Source: an uncultured Planctomycetaceae bacterium
Lineage (GTDB): Bacteria; Planctomycetota; Planctomycetia; Planctomycetales; Planctomycetaceae
Assembly: GCA_943787265.1 (NCBI GenBank)
Contig: CALSLT010000029.1
Location: 124,001 to 188,000, forward strand
Length of the DNA: 64,000 nt
Direction of reading: 5' to 3'
The notes under the pieces are model-generated. The model was given only the letters and a program-made list of their open reading frames with translations. It had not been told where the DNA came from and ran no database searches. A program made the translations under genes and the position numbers. Below are positions 45,848 through 54,076 of this stretch, piece after piece (the stretch's first letter is position 1; each line of letters begins with the position of its first letter).

Positions 45848-46018
45848 CTACGGCGATGCTTGCTCGGAATCTGAACTGTCAGCGACGCCGGCACTTAATT
45901 CGGCCAGCGATTCTTTCAGCTCGCGAATGGCACCCGCTGTTACTAGAAGCAGCAGGCCGACCATGCCGAGTGCACCGCCAGCTAGAAGGATCGTCCAGAG
46001 AGTCATCCAGGCGGTCAT
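45848..46018 (-). CDS. Small one-helix membrane protein overlapping the symporter gene
   Basis: A 56-residue frame I translated myself. Its ATG (46016-46018) overlaps the TGA of the symporter gene (46015-46017) as ATGA, so translation is probably coupled. Residues 6-29 form one membrane helix ('LWTILLAGGALGMVGLLLLV'), followed by a short amphipathic stretch and an acidic Ser/Asp tail. Some sodium:solute symporters have tiny accessory subunits placed like this. I infer a symporter partner; no homologue is known to me. The stop is TAG at 45848-45850, 20 bases before the dehydrogenase start. Confidence 0.7.
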   Translation of the reverse strand: MTAWMTLWTILLAGGALGMVGLLLLVTAGAIRELKESLAELSAGVADSSDSEQASP

Positions 46019-47619
46019 TGGTTTACTCCTTCTTCCGTTTCTTCCGTTGCGGCAAGCGAATCCGCGGAACGATCGTCAGGAAACAGCAACGAGCCTGCGA
46101 TGAATCCGAGCAAGGAAAACGCAAACGAACCAAGCATCACATGCTCACTGCGAAGTGCAAAATTCAAGCCTGCGTTGGTGATCTGTTGGTTCAGAAACTC
46201 GGTACACGGGACCAGAGCCATGATTCCTGTCAGGCCTCCCAGAAGAGCGATGTACGCTCCGGCCGAACTCGATCGCGACCAGTAGAGGCCGCCGATCACA
46301 ACGGGAAATACTCCGGCCAGATACACCGTTCCCGTCACGGCCATGTACTGCCAGAGGTTGCTGGAAACCTCATACCACAGCCCCCAGACCAACAGCATGA
46401 TTCCCGTCACGACGATGGCGACTCGAGTGGTGAGGATCCGTTGCTTCTCGGTCAGTCCGTTTTTCATAAGCGGTGCGACAACGTCCTGAGTGATGACGCC
46501 GCTCCAGCAAAGCAGGTAGCTATCGTGAGTCGACATAAACGCGGCAACCATCCCTGCGGTGACCAGCCCGAGTAATCCGGACGGGATGATCTTCGCCAGG
46601 AACAAAGGCATCGCCGCCTGCGTATTGATGTCGCCGCCCGCTGCCATTGCTGCCTGAAATTGCTCGTTCAACCCCGGATGCGAGTGGAAAAATGCGAAGG
46701 CACCGATTCCCCATAAGACAGGCAACGATCGACGTGCAAGAAACGGAATGGTGCTGCAAAGGTAGAGCTTGCGAGCGATCTCCGGCGTCTTAACAGCAAG
46801 CGTTCGCGACGCGCCGGTCGGCCACAACATTAACGCCACCACCAGAACAACGAACTGAGCCGTCAACGTGACGGGGCCAATCCCGTCGTCAGGTTTTTCC
46901 GTTGACGGATTGTCGATGGAGGTCGGGTCGAAATACCCGTTGTGCTGCGTAACGACTTCCGAGAACCCGTCGATGCCGACTTCGCTGACAACAAACAACG
47001 TCACGATGACCATCGCCGAACCGAGAATCACGAACTGAATCAGGTCGGTAATCACGACGGAAACCATCCCGCCCAGCACGGTGTAAAACAGGACGAGCAA
47101 CAGCAGTCCGGTCATGATCAACTTTAGACCAAGTTCTTCTCCTAGGCCGAGGCCCGTGATTGTTACGAGAAACAGCGATCCGGCCTTAAGAAACAGGCCC
47201 ATGTTCAGAACGCCGGACGTGACCATCATGACGCCGCCGAGAATTCGAACTCCGCGCGAATAGCGTTTTTCGTAGTACTCGGGAATCGTCAGAACTTTGG
47301 ATTGTCGCAGCCGATAGACAACGACTCCGGTCAGACCGATGAACAGCAGGATGGCGAGTTCGTACAGCGCGAGATACAGCGAGGCATACTGCTGTGTGAA
47401 TCCCAGCTCGGCCGAGTACATCACCGTGACCAGGCCGATTTCCGTGCCGGTCATCGTGGCAAGTGCGAGTCTGATTCTTAGCGTGCGACCGGCGACGAGG
47501 TAGCCGGCGATGTTGCCAACATATCGGTTCGCCCAGATTCCGACGAAGATCGAAATCAGTAGATACGCAACGACGATACCCCAGTCGAGCGATGTGAAGT
47601 TCGTATCGAAGAGTTGCAT
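46015..47619 (-). CDS. Sodium:solute symporter (SSS family)
   Basis: The 534-residue membrane protein has about 13 helices, typical of Na+-coupled symporters (proline, pantothenate, glucose or urea carriers). Conserved patterns include 'YLVAGRTLRIRLALATMTGTE', 'LTIPEYYEKRYSRGVRILGG' and a 'TGLLLLVLFYTVLGGMVSVV' helix. Later come 'ASRTLAVKTPEIARK' and 'GMVAAFMSTHDSYLLCWSGV' for the sodium site region. I start at ATG 47619, with the helix set following immediately; 12 extra residues from 47655 look like frame extension. The stop overlaps the start of the 56-residue gene. The substrate cannot be told from sequence. Confidence 0.92.
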   Translation of the reverse strand: MQLFDTNFTSLDWGIVVAYLLISIFVGIWANRYVGNIAGYLVAGRTLRIRLALATMTGTEIGLVTVMYSAELGFTQQYASLYLALYELAILLFIGLTGVVVYRLRQSKVLTIPEYYEKRYSRGVRILGGVMMVTSGVLNMGLFLKAGSLFLVTITGLGLGEELGLKLIMTGLLLLVLFYTVLGGMVSVVITDLIQFVILGSAMVIVTLFVVSEVGIDGFSEVVTQHNGYFDPTSIDNPSTEKPDDGIGPVTLTAQFVVLVVALMLWPTGASRTLAVKTPEIARKLYLCSTIPFLARRSLPVLWGIGAFAFFHSHPGLNEQFQAAMAAGGDINTQAAMPLFLAKIIPSGLLGLVTAGMVAAFMSTHDSYLLCWSGVITQDVVAPLMKNGLTEKQRILTTRVAIVVTGIMLLVWGLWYEVSSNLWQYMAVTGTVYLAGVFPVVIGGLYWSRSSSAGAYIALLGGLTGIMALVPCTEFLNQQITNAGLNFALRSEHVMLGSFAFSLLGFIAGSLLFPDDRSADSLAATEETEEGVNQ

Positions 47620-47763
47620 GGCGAAGCTCGGGACGACCACTGGCTGATGGCTCAAAGAGTCGCATCAGGATAGTCGCGCAAAGCTCCGACGTCAGGCTTC
47701 GGCGGCAAATTGAGATCGTGTAGTGCGCCCGCCATGCTCGTCGCAACCGACAACGGAGCAGTC

Positions 47764-47804
47764 AAAACGAAAAACCCGATCCCTGCCGAAGCGGGAATCG
47801 GGTT
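47764..47804 (-). terminator. Rho-independent terminator
   Basis: AACCCGAT (47773-47780) pairs with ATCGGGTT (47797-47804), and an inner GC-rich stem closes on a CGAA loop. On the minus strand a T-rich tract follows (47764-47774). It lies downstream of the Tyr-rich secreted protein gene. Confidence 0.8.
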
Positions 47805-47843
47805 CTGGATTTCGTTCAACTTAGAGCGATCGTCAGCGCGGTA

Positions 47844-48143
47844 TCAGAAGACGTCCAGAAGGAAATGGTTGCCTTTGTGATACGGGCGAGCCGTCGGGTA
47901 GAAGTTGTGCCAGTTTTTGTTGTAGACCGGAACTCGCTGCTGAGGAGAATACCGATAGTACATGTGGTTGTAGCTGCCCCGCTGCTGCTGGAAGTTGTGG
48001 GGGTAGTACACGTACGGGTAATAGTTGAAGCGGTTCCAGTCGGTCGGCTGGCCTCGTCCAGCGGCCTGAGCGTCGCTTGCATTGCCAAGCATCGTCATCA
48101 GGGCGAACAGAACCAGCCCCGTTTGCGTGAGTCGTCGGAGCAT
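47844..48143 (-). CDS. Small secreted Tyr-rich protein
   Basis: A 99-residue protein with a signal peptide ('TQTGLVLFALMTMLGNASDAQA', cut near residue 29) and a mature part full of Tyr, Asn, His, Gln and Pro ('RFNYYPYVYYPHNFQQQ', 'YRYSPQQRVPVYNK'). It resembles small planctomycete proteins annotated as calmodulin-binding, although that label lacks proof. I use ATG 48143 because a GGGGAAG site precedes it; the frame also allows 48158. A terminator follows, so the gene is monocistronic. It may be a cell-wall or matrix component. Confidence 0.75.
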   Translation of the reverse strand: MLRRLTQTGLVLFALMTMLGNASDAQAAGRGQPTDWNRFNYYPYVYYPHNFQQQRGSYNHMYYRYSPQQRVPVYNKNWHNFYPTARPYHKGNHFLLDVF

Positions 48144-48343
48144 TTGCTTCCCCTTCACTTCTGGTCTCGTACTGAGCGAAATCGAACATGGTCGACTGGT
48201 CGAGCGAACTCGCAGACCGATTCACATTCGCGTGGTTTTTGTCAGAAGCCCCCGTCATCAACATCCTTGTCGAGCGGGGAACTCCTTACGCAATTCGAGT
48301 CATCCTTGACTCGCCGTTTTCTAAGTTTCACAGCCAGCCCACA

Positions 48344-48393
48344 GGGTGCGTCTTGACGCACCATCGAACACAGTGGTGCGTCAAGACGCACCC
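48344..48393. repeat. Perfect 19-base inverted repeat, each arm itself palindromic
   Basis: GGGTGCGTCTTGACGCACC (48344-48362) and its exact reverse complement (48375-48393) flank a 12-base loop. Each arm holds TGCGTC-TT-GACGCA, so several alternative folds exist. It lies in the 460-base spacer before the sulfatase gene and resembles REP/MITE-type elements. Confidence 0.8.
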
Positions 48394-48607
48394 TACCGCA
48401 CCGTGTACTCAATGTTTAATCGGCTTCGGCACGACCGCTACGACAGGAGAATTCCGCAGAATCGGCAAAGTCCAGCACGTTTGAAGGCGGCTGCGTGGCT
48501 GAGCGATTCGTCGCGGACTAACATCTTCGGGCCGATTCGGTCGAGCCAGGTCAGCTCAGCAATTGCCCACTCGACCGCCCTGAAACTCTGCTTCTCAAGG
48601 AACGACC

Positions 48608-50020
48608 ATGCTGTCACACGCGTCTCGAATGACTTTATCAGTCGCTATCGTCGCTGTTTTCGCCTGTCTGACTTCCACGCTTCAGGCTGCCGAATCGTCT
48701 CGTCCAAACATCGTTTACATCCTGCTGGACGATGCGGGCTACGGTGACCTGAGTTGCTACGGGCAAAAACTTTTCAAGACGCCAAACATTGACCGCATGG
48801 CGGCAGAAGGCCTGAAGTTTACGGATCACTACTCAGGTAGCACGGTCTGCGCACCGACTCGCTGCTGCCTGATGACCGGACTTCACACCGGCCACACGGT
48901 CGTGCGAGGCAACCGCGAGATTCAGCCGGAAGGTCAGGCTCCGATGCCAGCGGACATCGTGACGCTGCCACGGCTGCTCCAGAAAGCTGGCTACCAGACG
49001 GGTATGTTCGGCAAGTGGGGACTCGGTTCCCCCGGCTCAGTCAGTGACCCGACGGAACATTTCAACAAGTTCTTCGGCTACAACTGCCAGCGTCAGGCTC
49101 ACACCTACTACCCGGACTACCTCTGGCACGATCGCGAGAAGGTGCAGTACGGCGGCAAGGTGTACTCGGGATACCCAATTCAGGAAGCGACGCTTAACTT
49201 CATCACAGCGAACAAGGACAAGCCGTTCTTCTGCTACGTCCCGATGACGATTCCTCACGCGGCGATGCACGTTCCGGAAAAATACGCCGCTCCGTTCCGC
49301 AAGAAGTTTCCACAATTCGAAAACAAAGTCGGCAAGTACAAAGGCCCGAACATCAAGAATCCAGCGGCCTGTTTCGCTGGCATGATGACGTTCATGGATG
49401 AGCAAGTCGGCGAGATTCTCGCTCTGCTGAAAGAACTCAACATCGACGACAACACACTGGTCATGCTGACCTCAGACAACGGCCCACATTTAGAAGGCGG
49501 CCATATGCCAGACTTCTTCGACAGCAACGGGCCGCTGCGAGGTCACAAGCGAGACCTCACCGACGGCGGCATCCGTGCTCCACTGATCGCTCGCTGGCCA
49601 GGCAAAATCTCAGCCGGAACAACGACCGCTCACATCGCGGCGCACTGGGACCTGCTGCCGACCGCTTGCGAACTCGCGAAAGCATCAACGCCAGACGACG
49701 TCGACGGAATCTCGTACGTGCCGACGCTGCTCGGAAAATCGTCAACTCAGAAGCCGCACAAGTATCTCTACTGGGAATTCCCATCCCGAGGCGGCAAACA
49801 GGCCGTCCGCATGGGCAAGTGGAAAGGCGTTCGAGAAAACCTTTTCAAGGATCCAAACGCCCCGCTCCAGCTTTACGACCTGAGCAAAGACATCGGCGAG
49901 AAAAACAACATCGCGGCGAAACACCCAGAGAAAGCAGGACAACTCGAAGACCTGCTCAATGAAGCTCACGTCGAGTCTGAGACCTTTCCGTTGTTCTCAC
50001 TAAAGTCAAAGAAGAAATAA
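48608..50020 (+). CDS. Secreted sulfatase
   Basis: A 470-residue type I sulfatase that cleaves sulfate esters, probably from polysaccharides. A signal peptide ends near residue 27 ('LQAAE'). Asp41 and Asp42 ('LLDDAGYGDLS') are calcium ligands. Cys81 in 'CAPTRCCLMTG' is the site to be converted to formylglycine, matching C-x-P-x-R. 'FGKWGLG' and 'LTSDNGPHLEGG' supply later catalytic and metal residues. Conversion needs a sulfatase-modifying enzyme, none of which is in view. Start is ATG 48608. Large sulfatase sets are typical of marine planctomycetes. Confidence 0.95.
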   Translation: MLSHASRMTLSVAIVAVFACLTSTLQAAESSRPNIVYILLDDAGYGDLSCYGQKLFKTPNIDRMAAEGLKFTDHYSGSTVCAPTRCCLMTGLHTGHTVVRGNREIQPEGQAPMPADIVTLPRLLQKAGYQTGMFGKWGLGSPGSVSDPTEHFNKFFGYNCQRQAHTYYPDYLWHDREKVQYGGKVYSGYPIQEATLNFITANKDKPFFCYVPMTIPHAAMHVPEKYAAPFRKKFPQFENKVGKYKGPNIKNPAACFAGMMTFMDEQVGEILALLKELNIDDNTLVMLTSDNGPHLEGGHMPDFFDSNGPLRGHKRDLTDGGIRAPLIARWPGKISAGTTTAHIAAHWDLLPTACELAKASTPDDVDGISYVPTLLGKSSTQKPHKYLYWEFPSRGGKQAVRMGKWKGVRENLFKDPNAPLQLYDLSKDIGEKNNIAAKHPEKAGQLEDLLNEAHVESETFPLFSLKSKKK

Positions 50021-50083
50021 TGGTTTTCTATAAGGCCTGCAGCCACGCGGAAGGTGAGTCACCTTGTGCATTAGAAGGCAGAA

Positions 50084-50638
50084 ATGATGTGTGGAATCGA
50101 AGCGGTTCTCAGCGAAATCGAGTCCCAATGGGAAAACGTAGCCGGATCGTTGATCACTAAAACGGCCGCATCGTCGCCCAAAGGCGATGTCTACGCAGCA
50201 GGATTCTGGGGTGTCGACGCGGATTACACTCTGCTCGGCCCTCCGTGTTTTGCTATCAACACCGAGACTCATTTTGCTGCTGATAAATATGCCGAAAGAT
50301 GGATCCCACCAGAATGGAAATTTGACTGCATCGAAAAAGCTACGGAGGCGATGAGGGGTGTCTATCGACAGGCTGCCGAGGCTCTCGCTGAACAGGACCA
50401 CGACACATGGGACAAAACAATTGAGTCGCACAAGCAACTAATCGCCCGCATGTGCCTGCGAATCACAGAATCCGCGCGTCGTCAAACCGGGTCGTTCAGC
50501 AACGTGCCAATGCATCGAGATTTCGTAGTCGGCATCTTTCACGAAACGGACGGTGTCGATGAATATGACAGATTGGCAAAACTCAGTATCGAGTCGTCCC
50601 ACATTTCTCAACTTGGCCTTCCCTTTGATAAGGGATAG
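50084..50638 (+). CDS. Hypothetical protein, soluble
   Basis: This 184-residue protein starts with ATG 50084, with GAAGG six bases upstream. It has no signal peptide or membrane segment. Regions such as 'GDVYAAGFWGVDADYTLLG', 'NTETHFAADKYAERWIPPEW' and a C-terminal 'DFVVGIFHETDGVDEYDRL' recall small contact-dependent immunity/DUF4303-type proteins, but this match is loose. No toxin gene is beside it. The downstream spacer holds an inverted-repeat element. Codon use is normal. Confidence 0.65.
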   Translation: MMCGIEAVLSEIESQWENVAGSLITKTAASSPKGDVYAAGFWGVDADYTLLGPPCFAINTETHFAADKYAERWIPPEWKFDCIEKATEAMRGVYRQAAEALAEQDHDTWDKTIESHKQLIARMCLRITESARRQTGSFSNVPMHRDFVVGIFHETDGVDEYDRLAKLSIESSHISQLGLPFDKG

Positions 50639-50678
50639 GTCAAGTGCCAGCCGCCGCTTTGCAACAGTGCGCTAGCTG

Positions 50679-50748
50679 CGTAGGGCCGGTTCCTACCGGC
50701 CGAATGTTGATTATCCGAATTTAATGGCCGGTGGGAACCGGCCCTACG
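50679..50748. repeat. 23-base inverted repeat element
   Basis: Arms at 50679-50701 and 50726-50748 match with one difference, around a 24-base loop. The arm carries GTAGGGCCGGTTCCTACCGG. It lies between convergent genes and ends four bases before the stop codon of the TlpA-like gene. Confidence 0.7.
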
Positions 50749-50752
50749 GATG

Positions 50753-52060
50753 TCAATTCGCACCAGCCTTCGGCGTCGGCAGAAGCTTTGCCAACGTGGC
50801 GTCGAGGTCTTGCGGGGCGATGGAGGTGGTGACTGTTTTGCCCTCGGAGTCGACCAGCCAGATTTGGGGGATCGTGGTCACTCCGTAGTGGACGGCGACG
50901 GGGTGGTTCCAGCCTCGGCGTTCGGGAGCGGTGTGGAAAACTGTTCGCCAACCCATGCTGGATTTCTCCAGGAAGGTGTCGATAGCGGATTCGTCGGTGT
51001 CGAGGTTCACGCCGATCACCTGTAGGCCTTGCTTTTCGTATTTCTCAGTGGCCGCGATAATGGCTGCTGACTGCTCGACGAACGGCGCTGCCTGACTCGA
51101 CCAGAACACAACCAGCACGGGCAAGCCTTTGAAATCGGCGACGGAAATGAATCCACCGTCGAGTGTCGGGCCGCCGAGGTCGAGCGGCTTCCCAATGAGG
51201 TTCAGACGTCGCAAAGCTGGAATGGCCTGCTGAGCCTGCGGGGTGTCGGCAAACTTCTGTCGCAATGTTTCAAAGCAGAGGATCGCTTCCTCGCGCATCC
51301 CGTGAAAATCACACGTCGCCGCCGCATCGTTCAGAAGTCCGACTGCACGCTCCTGCTCAGCCGGAAAACGTGTCGCGAACAACCGAGCCTGCCGGGAAAA
51401 CTCCTGGAGATATCGGACGTCCTGATGCCCCGAATCCTGAGCGTTCCTATGTGCGAATCGCGAAAGGATGTATGCGGATTCTGATGCCGCTCGCGACTTC
51501 GGGTCACGTGCGTAGAATGAGTCCGCAAAACTAAACAAGGCGTCGACGCTGTCCTGATCGCCCTGCAAAGACAATTCAAGATGTGATTCCATCAGCCGAT
51601 GAACGGCCACATTGAATACAGCTTCCAGTTCCGGATCCTGATGAGTTTTGGCAATCGCTTCTTCCGCAAGTTTGACGATCTCCTGGTTGCGTGATCGTCG
51701 AGCGGCGCGTTGCTTTGCGATATCGTTAGTTTCGGGAAATGGCTGCATCCGCAGCTTGGTCATTTCGAGAACCAACCAGCGAGGCGAGCCTTTCTCGGCC
51801 GGCCCACTTGCTTCGCGCTGGTTAGCCGCCGCGGCAGCTTTCGCTTCGGGCGAATTCAGATCCGGTGTAGAGGCTGATCCTGCCGAAATTGCAGTGGCCG
51901 GGAGTGCTCCTGGCTCAGTCGGCACCGCTGCCGGAGTGGTGACGGTCGAACCTGAACCGGATTCCGCAGTCTGTGGGGACGTCGAATCTCCACCACAACC
52001 GCTGACGAATATGGCAAAAACCGTTGCAAGCCCAACCAGGCTGTGACGAGCTGACAGCAT
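50753..52060 (-). CDS. TlpA-like lipoprotein lacking redox cysteines
   Basis: A 435-residue lipoprotein (lipobox 'FVSGC', Cys22) with a Thr/Ala/Pro-rich linker, a helical TPR-like middle (about 90-280) and a C-terminal thioredoxin/TlpA-AhpC-like domain (about 295-430). The TlpA hallmark should be W-C-x-x-C, but the strand after Trp320 reads S-S-Q-A-A-P-F, so both cysteines are missing. The cis-Pro loop ('VTTIPQIWLVDSEGK') is kept. Thiol-disulphide exchange is therefore unlikely; a scaffold or binding role is more plausible. I start at ATG 52060, with GGAGAG upstream. Confidence 0.85.
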   Translation of the reverse strand: MLSARHSLVGLATVFAIFVSGCGGDSTSPQTAESGSGSTVTTPAAVPTEPGALPATAISAGSASTPDLNSPEAKAAAAANQREASGPAEKGSPRWLVLEMTKLRMQPFPETNDIAKQRAARRSRNQEIVKLAEEAIAKTHQDPELEAVFNVAVHRLMESHLELSLQGDQDSVDALFSFADSFYARDPKSRAASESAYILSRFAHRNAQDSGHQDVRYLQEFSRQARLFATRFPAEQERAVGLLNDAAATCDFHGMREEAILCFETLRQKFADTPQAQQAIPALRRLNLIGKPLDLGGPTLDGGFISVADFKGLPVLVVFWSSQAAPFVEQSAAIIAATEKYEKQGLQVIGVNLDTDESAIDTFLEKSSMGWRTVFHTAPERRGWNHPVAVHYGVTTIPQIWLVDSEGKTVTTSIAPQDLDATLAKLLPTPKAGAN

Positions 52061-52302
52061 CGTTCTCTCCATCCCTTGAGAGTCGCGTTTCAAACGCGAT
52101 CCATCTTCCATCGTGCAACCAGCTCTGTGCTCCCGACACAAAACCAGCAACCGATCGTCAGCATCCTCTGCAGAATGCTGATCTTCATACCCGCAAAACT
52201 ACGACCGATACCGCGGACCTTCTCCACGAAATCCGGCCGGACGGGATTTGTAGCCCAATTCACGATTATGGGACAAGACGGAGTCTGAAGCCTGTCAGCA
52301 CA

Positions 52303-53217
52303 TCAGTTGAGTGCCGGTGGCGGCTTGGGACAATGAGCCTTCACAGTCATCCCCTCACGAGCCGCGAAGACAAGCGTGTCTGAACCGTCGCGTTTCAACC
52401 GCTTGGCGGCATCATCGGACATGTTGCTGACCATCTTGTCGGTGCTCTGCGGATCGTGATGGCACATCGCCACCATGTCCGGCTTGACCTGATTGCAAAG
52501 GTCGACAACGGTGGCAATTGAGTTATGCCCCCACCCGACCCGTTGCGGATAAACGCTGTCGGTGTATTGCGTGTCGATAGCGATCAGGTTGGCACCCGCC
52601 AGAAAGTCGATCACCTCCGACGGGTATTGGCGACTGGCCAAATGGTCGTTCGCCAGCTCATCCTTGTTCAGAGCAATCTGGTCGAATTCGGAGTCGGTCG
52701 CCAGTACAAACACCGCTCCGTCAGCCTCAACTCGATACCCCAGCGAACCGCCTGGGTGAGGCAGTGGAAATGGCGTGACCTTCATTTTTCCGACTTCGAA
52801 CGGGCCGTCGATTGTCTTGAACGACAACTTCGCCTGCATCGCAGACAGCTCGATCGGAAAATAGTCGCCTGTCATCTGCCCGGAAAGAAGCTGCTCAACC
52901 CCAGTCGATTCCCGCTCCTCGCCCCAAATCGTGAACGAGTTCTGCGGCATGTATCCGCATGAAAAGAACGGAAAACCCTGAATGTGGTCCCAGTGCAAAT
53001 GGGTAAACACAATCGAAGCATCGACAGGCTTCCCAGCGAATTCGTCAAGCCACGACATGCCGAGTTCTCGAATTCCGCTGCCGGCGTCAAAGACCAGGAG
53101 AGTGTCTTCATGCCGAATTTCGAGACACGTCGTGTTGCCACCGTATTTTTTGGTCTTCCGGCCGGGAGTCGGGATCGACCCTCTCGTACCCCAGAACCGA
53201 ACAGTTAGATCGCTCAT
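52303..53217 (-). CDS. Metallo-beta-lactamase-fold hydrolase
   Basis: A 304-residue cytoplasmic hydrolase of the MBL fold. The metal motif 'HLHWDHIQGFPFF' (H-x-H-x-D-H) lies near residue 73. Further ligands are likely at His in 'LPHPGGSLGYRV', Asp in 'LATDSEFDQ' and His in 'CHHDPQSTDKM'. The start 'VRFWGTRGSIP' is typical of the subgroup related to the beta-lactamase-domain cyclic-nucleotide phosphodiesterases. It lies downstream of the FHA gene on the same strand, 57 bases away, so a signalling role is possible. The substrate is unknown. Start is ATG 53217. Confidence 0.88.
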   Translation of the reverse strand: MSDLTVRFWGTRGSIPTPGRKTKKYGGNTTCLEIRHEDTLLVFDAGSGIRELGMSWLDEFAGKPVDASIVFTHLHWDHIQGFPFFSCGYMPQNSFTIWGEERESTGVEQLLSGQMTGDYFPIELSAMQAKLSFKTIDGPFEVGKMKVTPFPLPHPGGSLGYRVEADGAVFVLATDSEFDQIALNKDELANDHLASRQYPSEVIDFLAGANLIAIDTQYTDSVYPQRVGWGHNSIATVVDLCNQVKPDMVAMCHHDPQSTDKMVSNMSDDAAKRLKRDGSDTLVFAAREGMTVKAHCPKPPPALN

Positions 53218-53274
53218 CCGTTGAACCTGTGTTGCTATCTTGAAAAGGCTTGCCCGCCGGAAAATTCAAAACCT

Positions 53275-53691
53275 TCAACCGTTGCTCGCATCATCCGTGA
53301 CGTGTTCGAGCAGACGGTCGAACAGAAACAAAGAATGCCCAATCTGCACGCTGTCTCCGCCATGCAGAACACAGGAAACGATCGGGACGCCGTCAACATA
53401 AGTCCCATTGCTGCTGCCCAGATCTTCAATCACAAAGTCAGTCTCTGTCTGATAAACGCGAGCATGTTGTCGCGAAACTCCGCTGTCGGACAGCACAATC
53501 TTCGACTTTGGGTCGCGGCCGATAATGGCTTCCGATTCGCTGATGACGAGTTTCTCGGTGGTGTGTCCGGCAATTGGCGTCAAGGCACCAACGACCCTCA
53601 GACGAGCGTCATAACGCTGAAAGTCAGAGAGCGCGATGTCACCGACGGTCTGTCTCGCCGGTTCGAATATTGTGAATTCTTCATCAGCCAT
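53275..53691 (-). CDS. FHA domain protein
   Basis: A 138-residue protein with a C-terminal forkhead-associated domain (about 45-125), which binds phosphothreonine peptides. The motif residues are present: 'IIGRDPKSKIVLSDSGVSRQHARV' contains Gly-Arg, Ser and His, and 'DLGSSNGTYVDG' holds the Asn. I start at ATG 53691, with AAGGA eight bases upstream, though a longer frame opens at 53781. It precedes the MBL-fold gene and diverges from phoH. Partner kinases are not in view. Confidence 0.9.
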   Translation of the reverse strand: MADEEFTIFEPARQTVGDIALSDFQRYDARLRVVGALTPIAGHTTEKLVISESEAIIGRDPKSKIVLSDSGVSRQHARVYQTETDFVIEDLGSSNGTYVDGVPIVSCVLHGGDSVQIGHSLFLFDRLLEHVTDDASNG

Positions 53692-54076
53692 CGGTGTTCC
53701 TTCGGTCTTATCAGCCTGTCGTGTCGAGAAGTCATCGATCCTGGTTGTCGCTTCGTTTGAACCCGAACTTCGAGAACCCAAACACGCTTGTCAGTGTCCG
53801 CATCGGCCACGCCCGAAAGTCGGATTCGGACACGGCATGTCAAAATAAAGTAACCACTTGTCGCCTATGTGGACACGGTGACTTGTCAATGGCCTGCTTC
53901 GGAAGTTTGGTCAGATTTGCTATTCCGTGGAATAGGTACTTTCTGAATCTTCCCGAGACGACGTAAAATCATAGAAAACGCCTAAACAGGCTCGCTTAGG
54001 CAAACTAGACAACAGCAATCCGTCACTCACCCGAGAACGACGTGGACGGCTCTATAAGAACTGACTCGAGGACTCT
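53692..54076. promoter_or_regulatory. Divergent spacer with a hairpin upstream of phoH
   Basis: About 385 bases between the FHA gene and phoH. GCCTAA (53980-53985) pairs with TTAGGC (53996-54001), about 75 bases upstream of phoH, and could be a leader hairpin or operator. GAGG precedes the phoH ATG. No other feature is clear. Confidence 0.35.

Noticed and set aside
50084..50638. Immunity protein of a toxin system
   Set aside because: Only loose similarity is visible and no toxin gene lies beside it.
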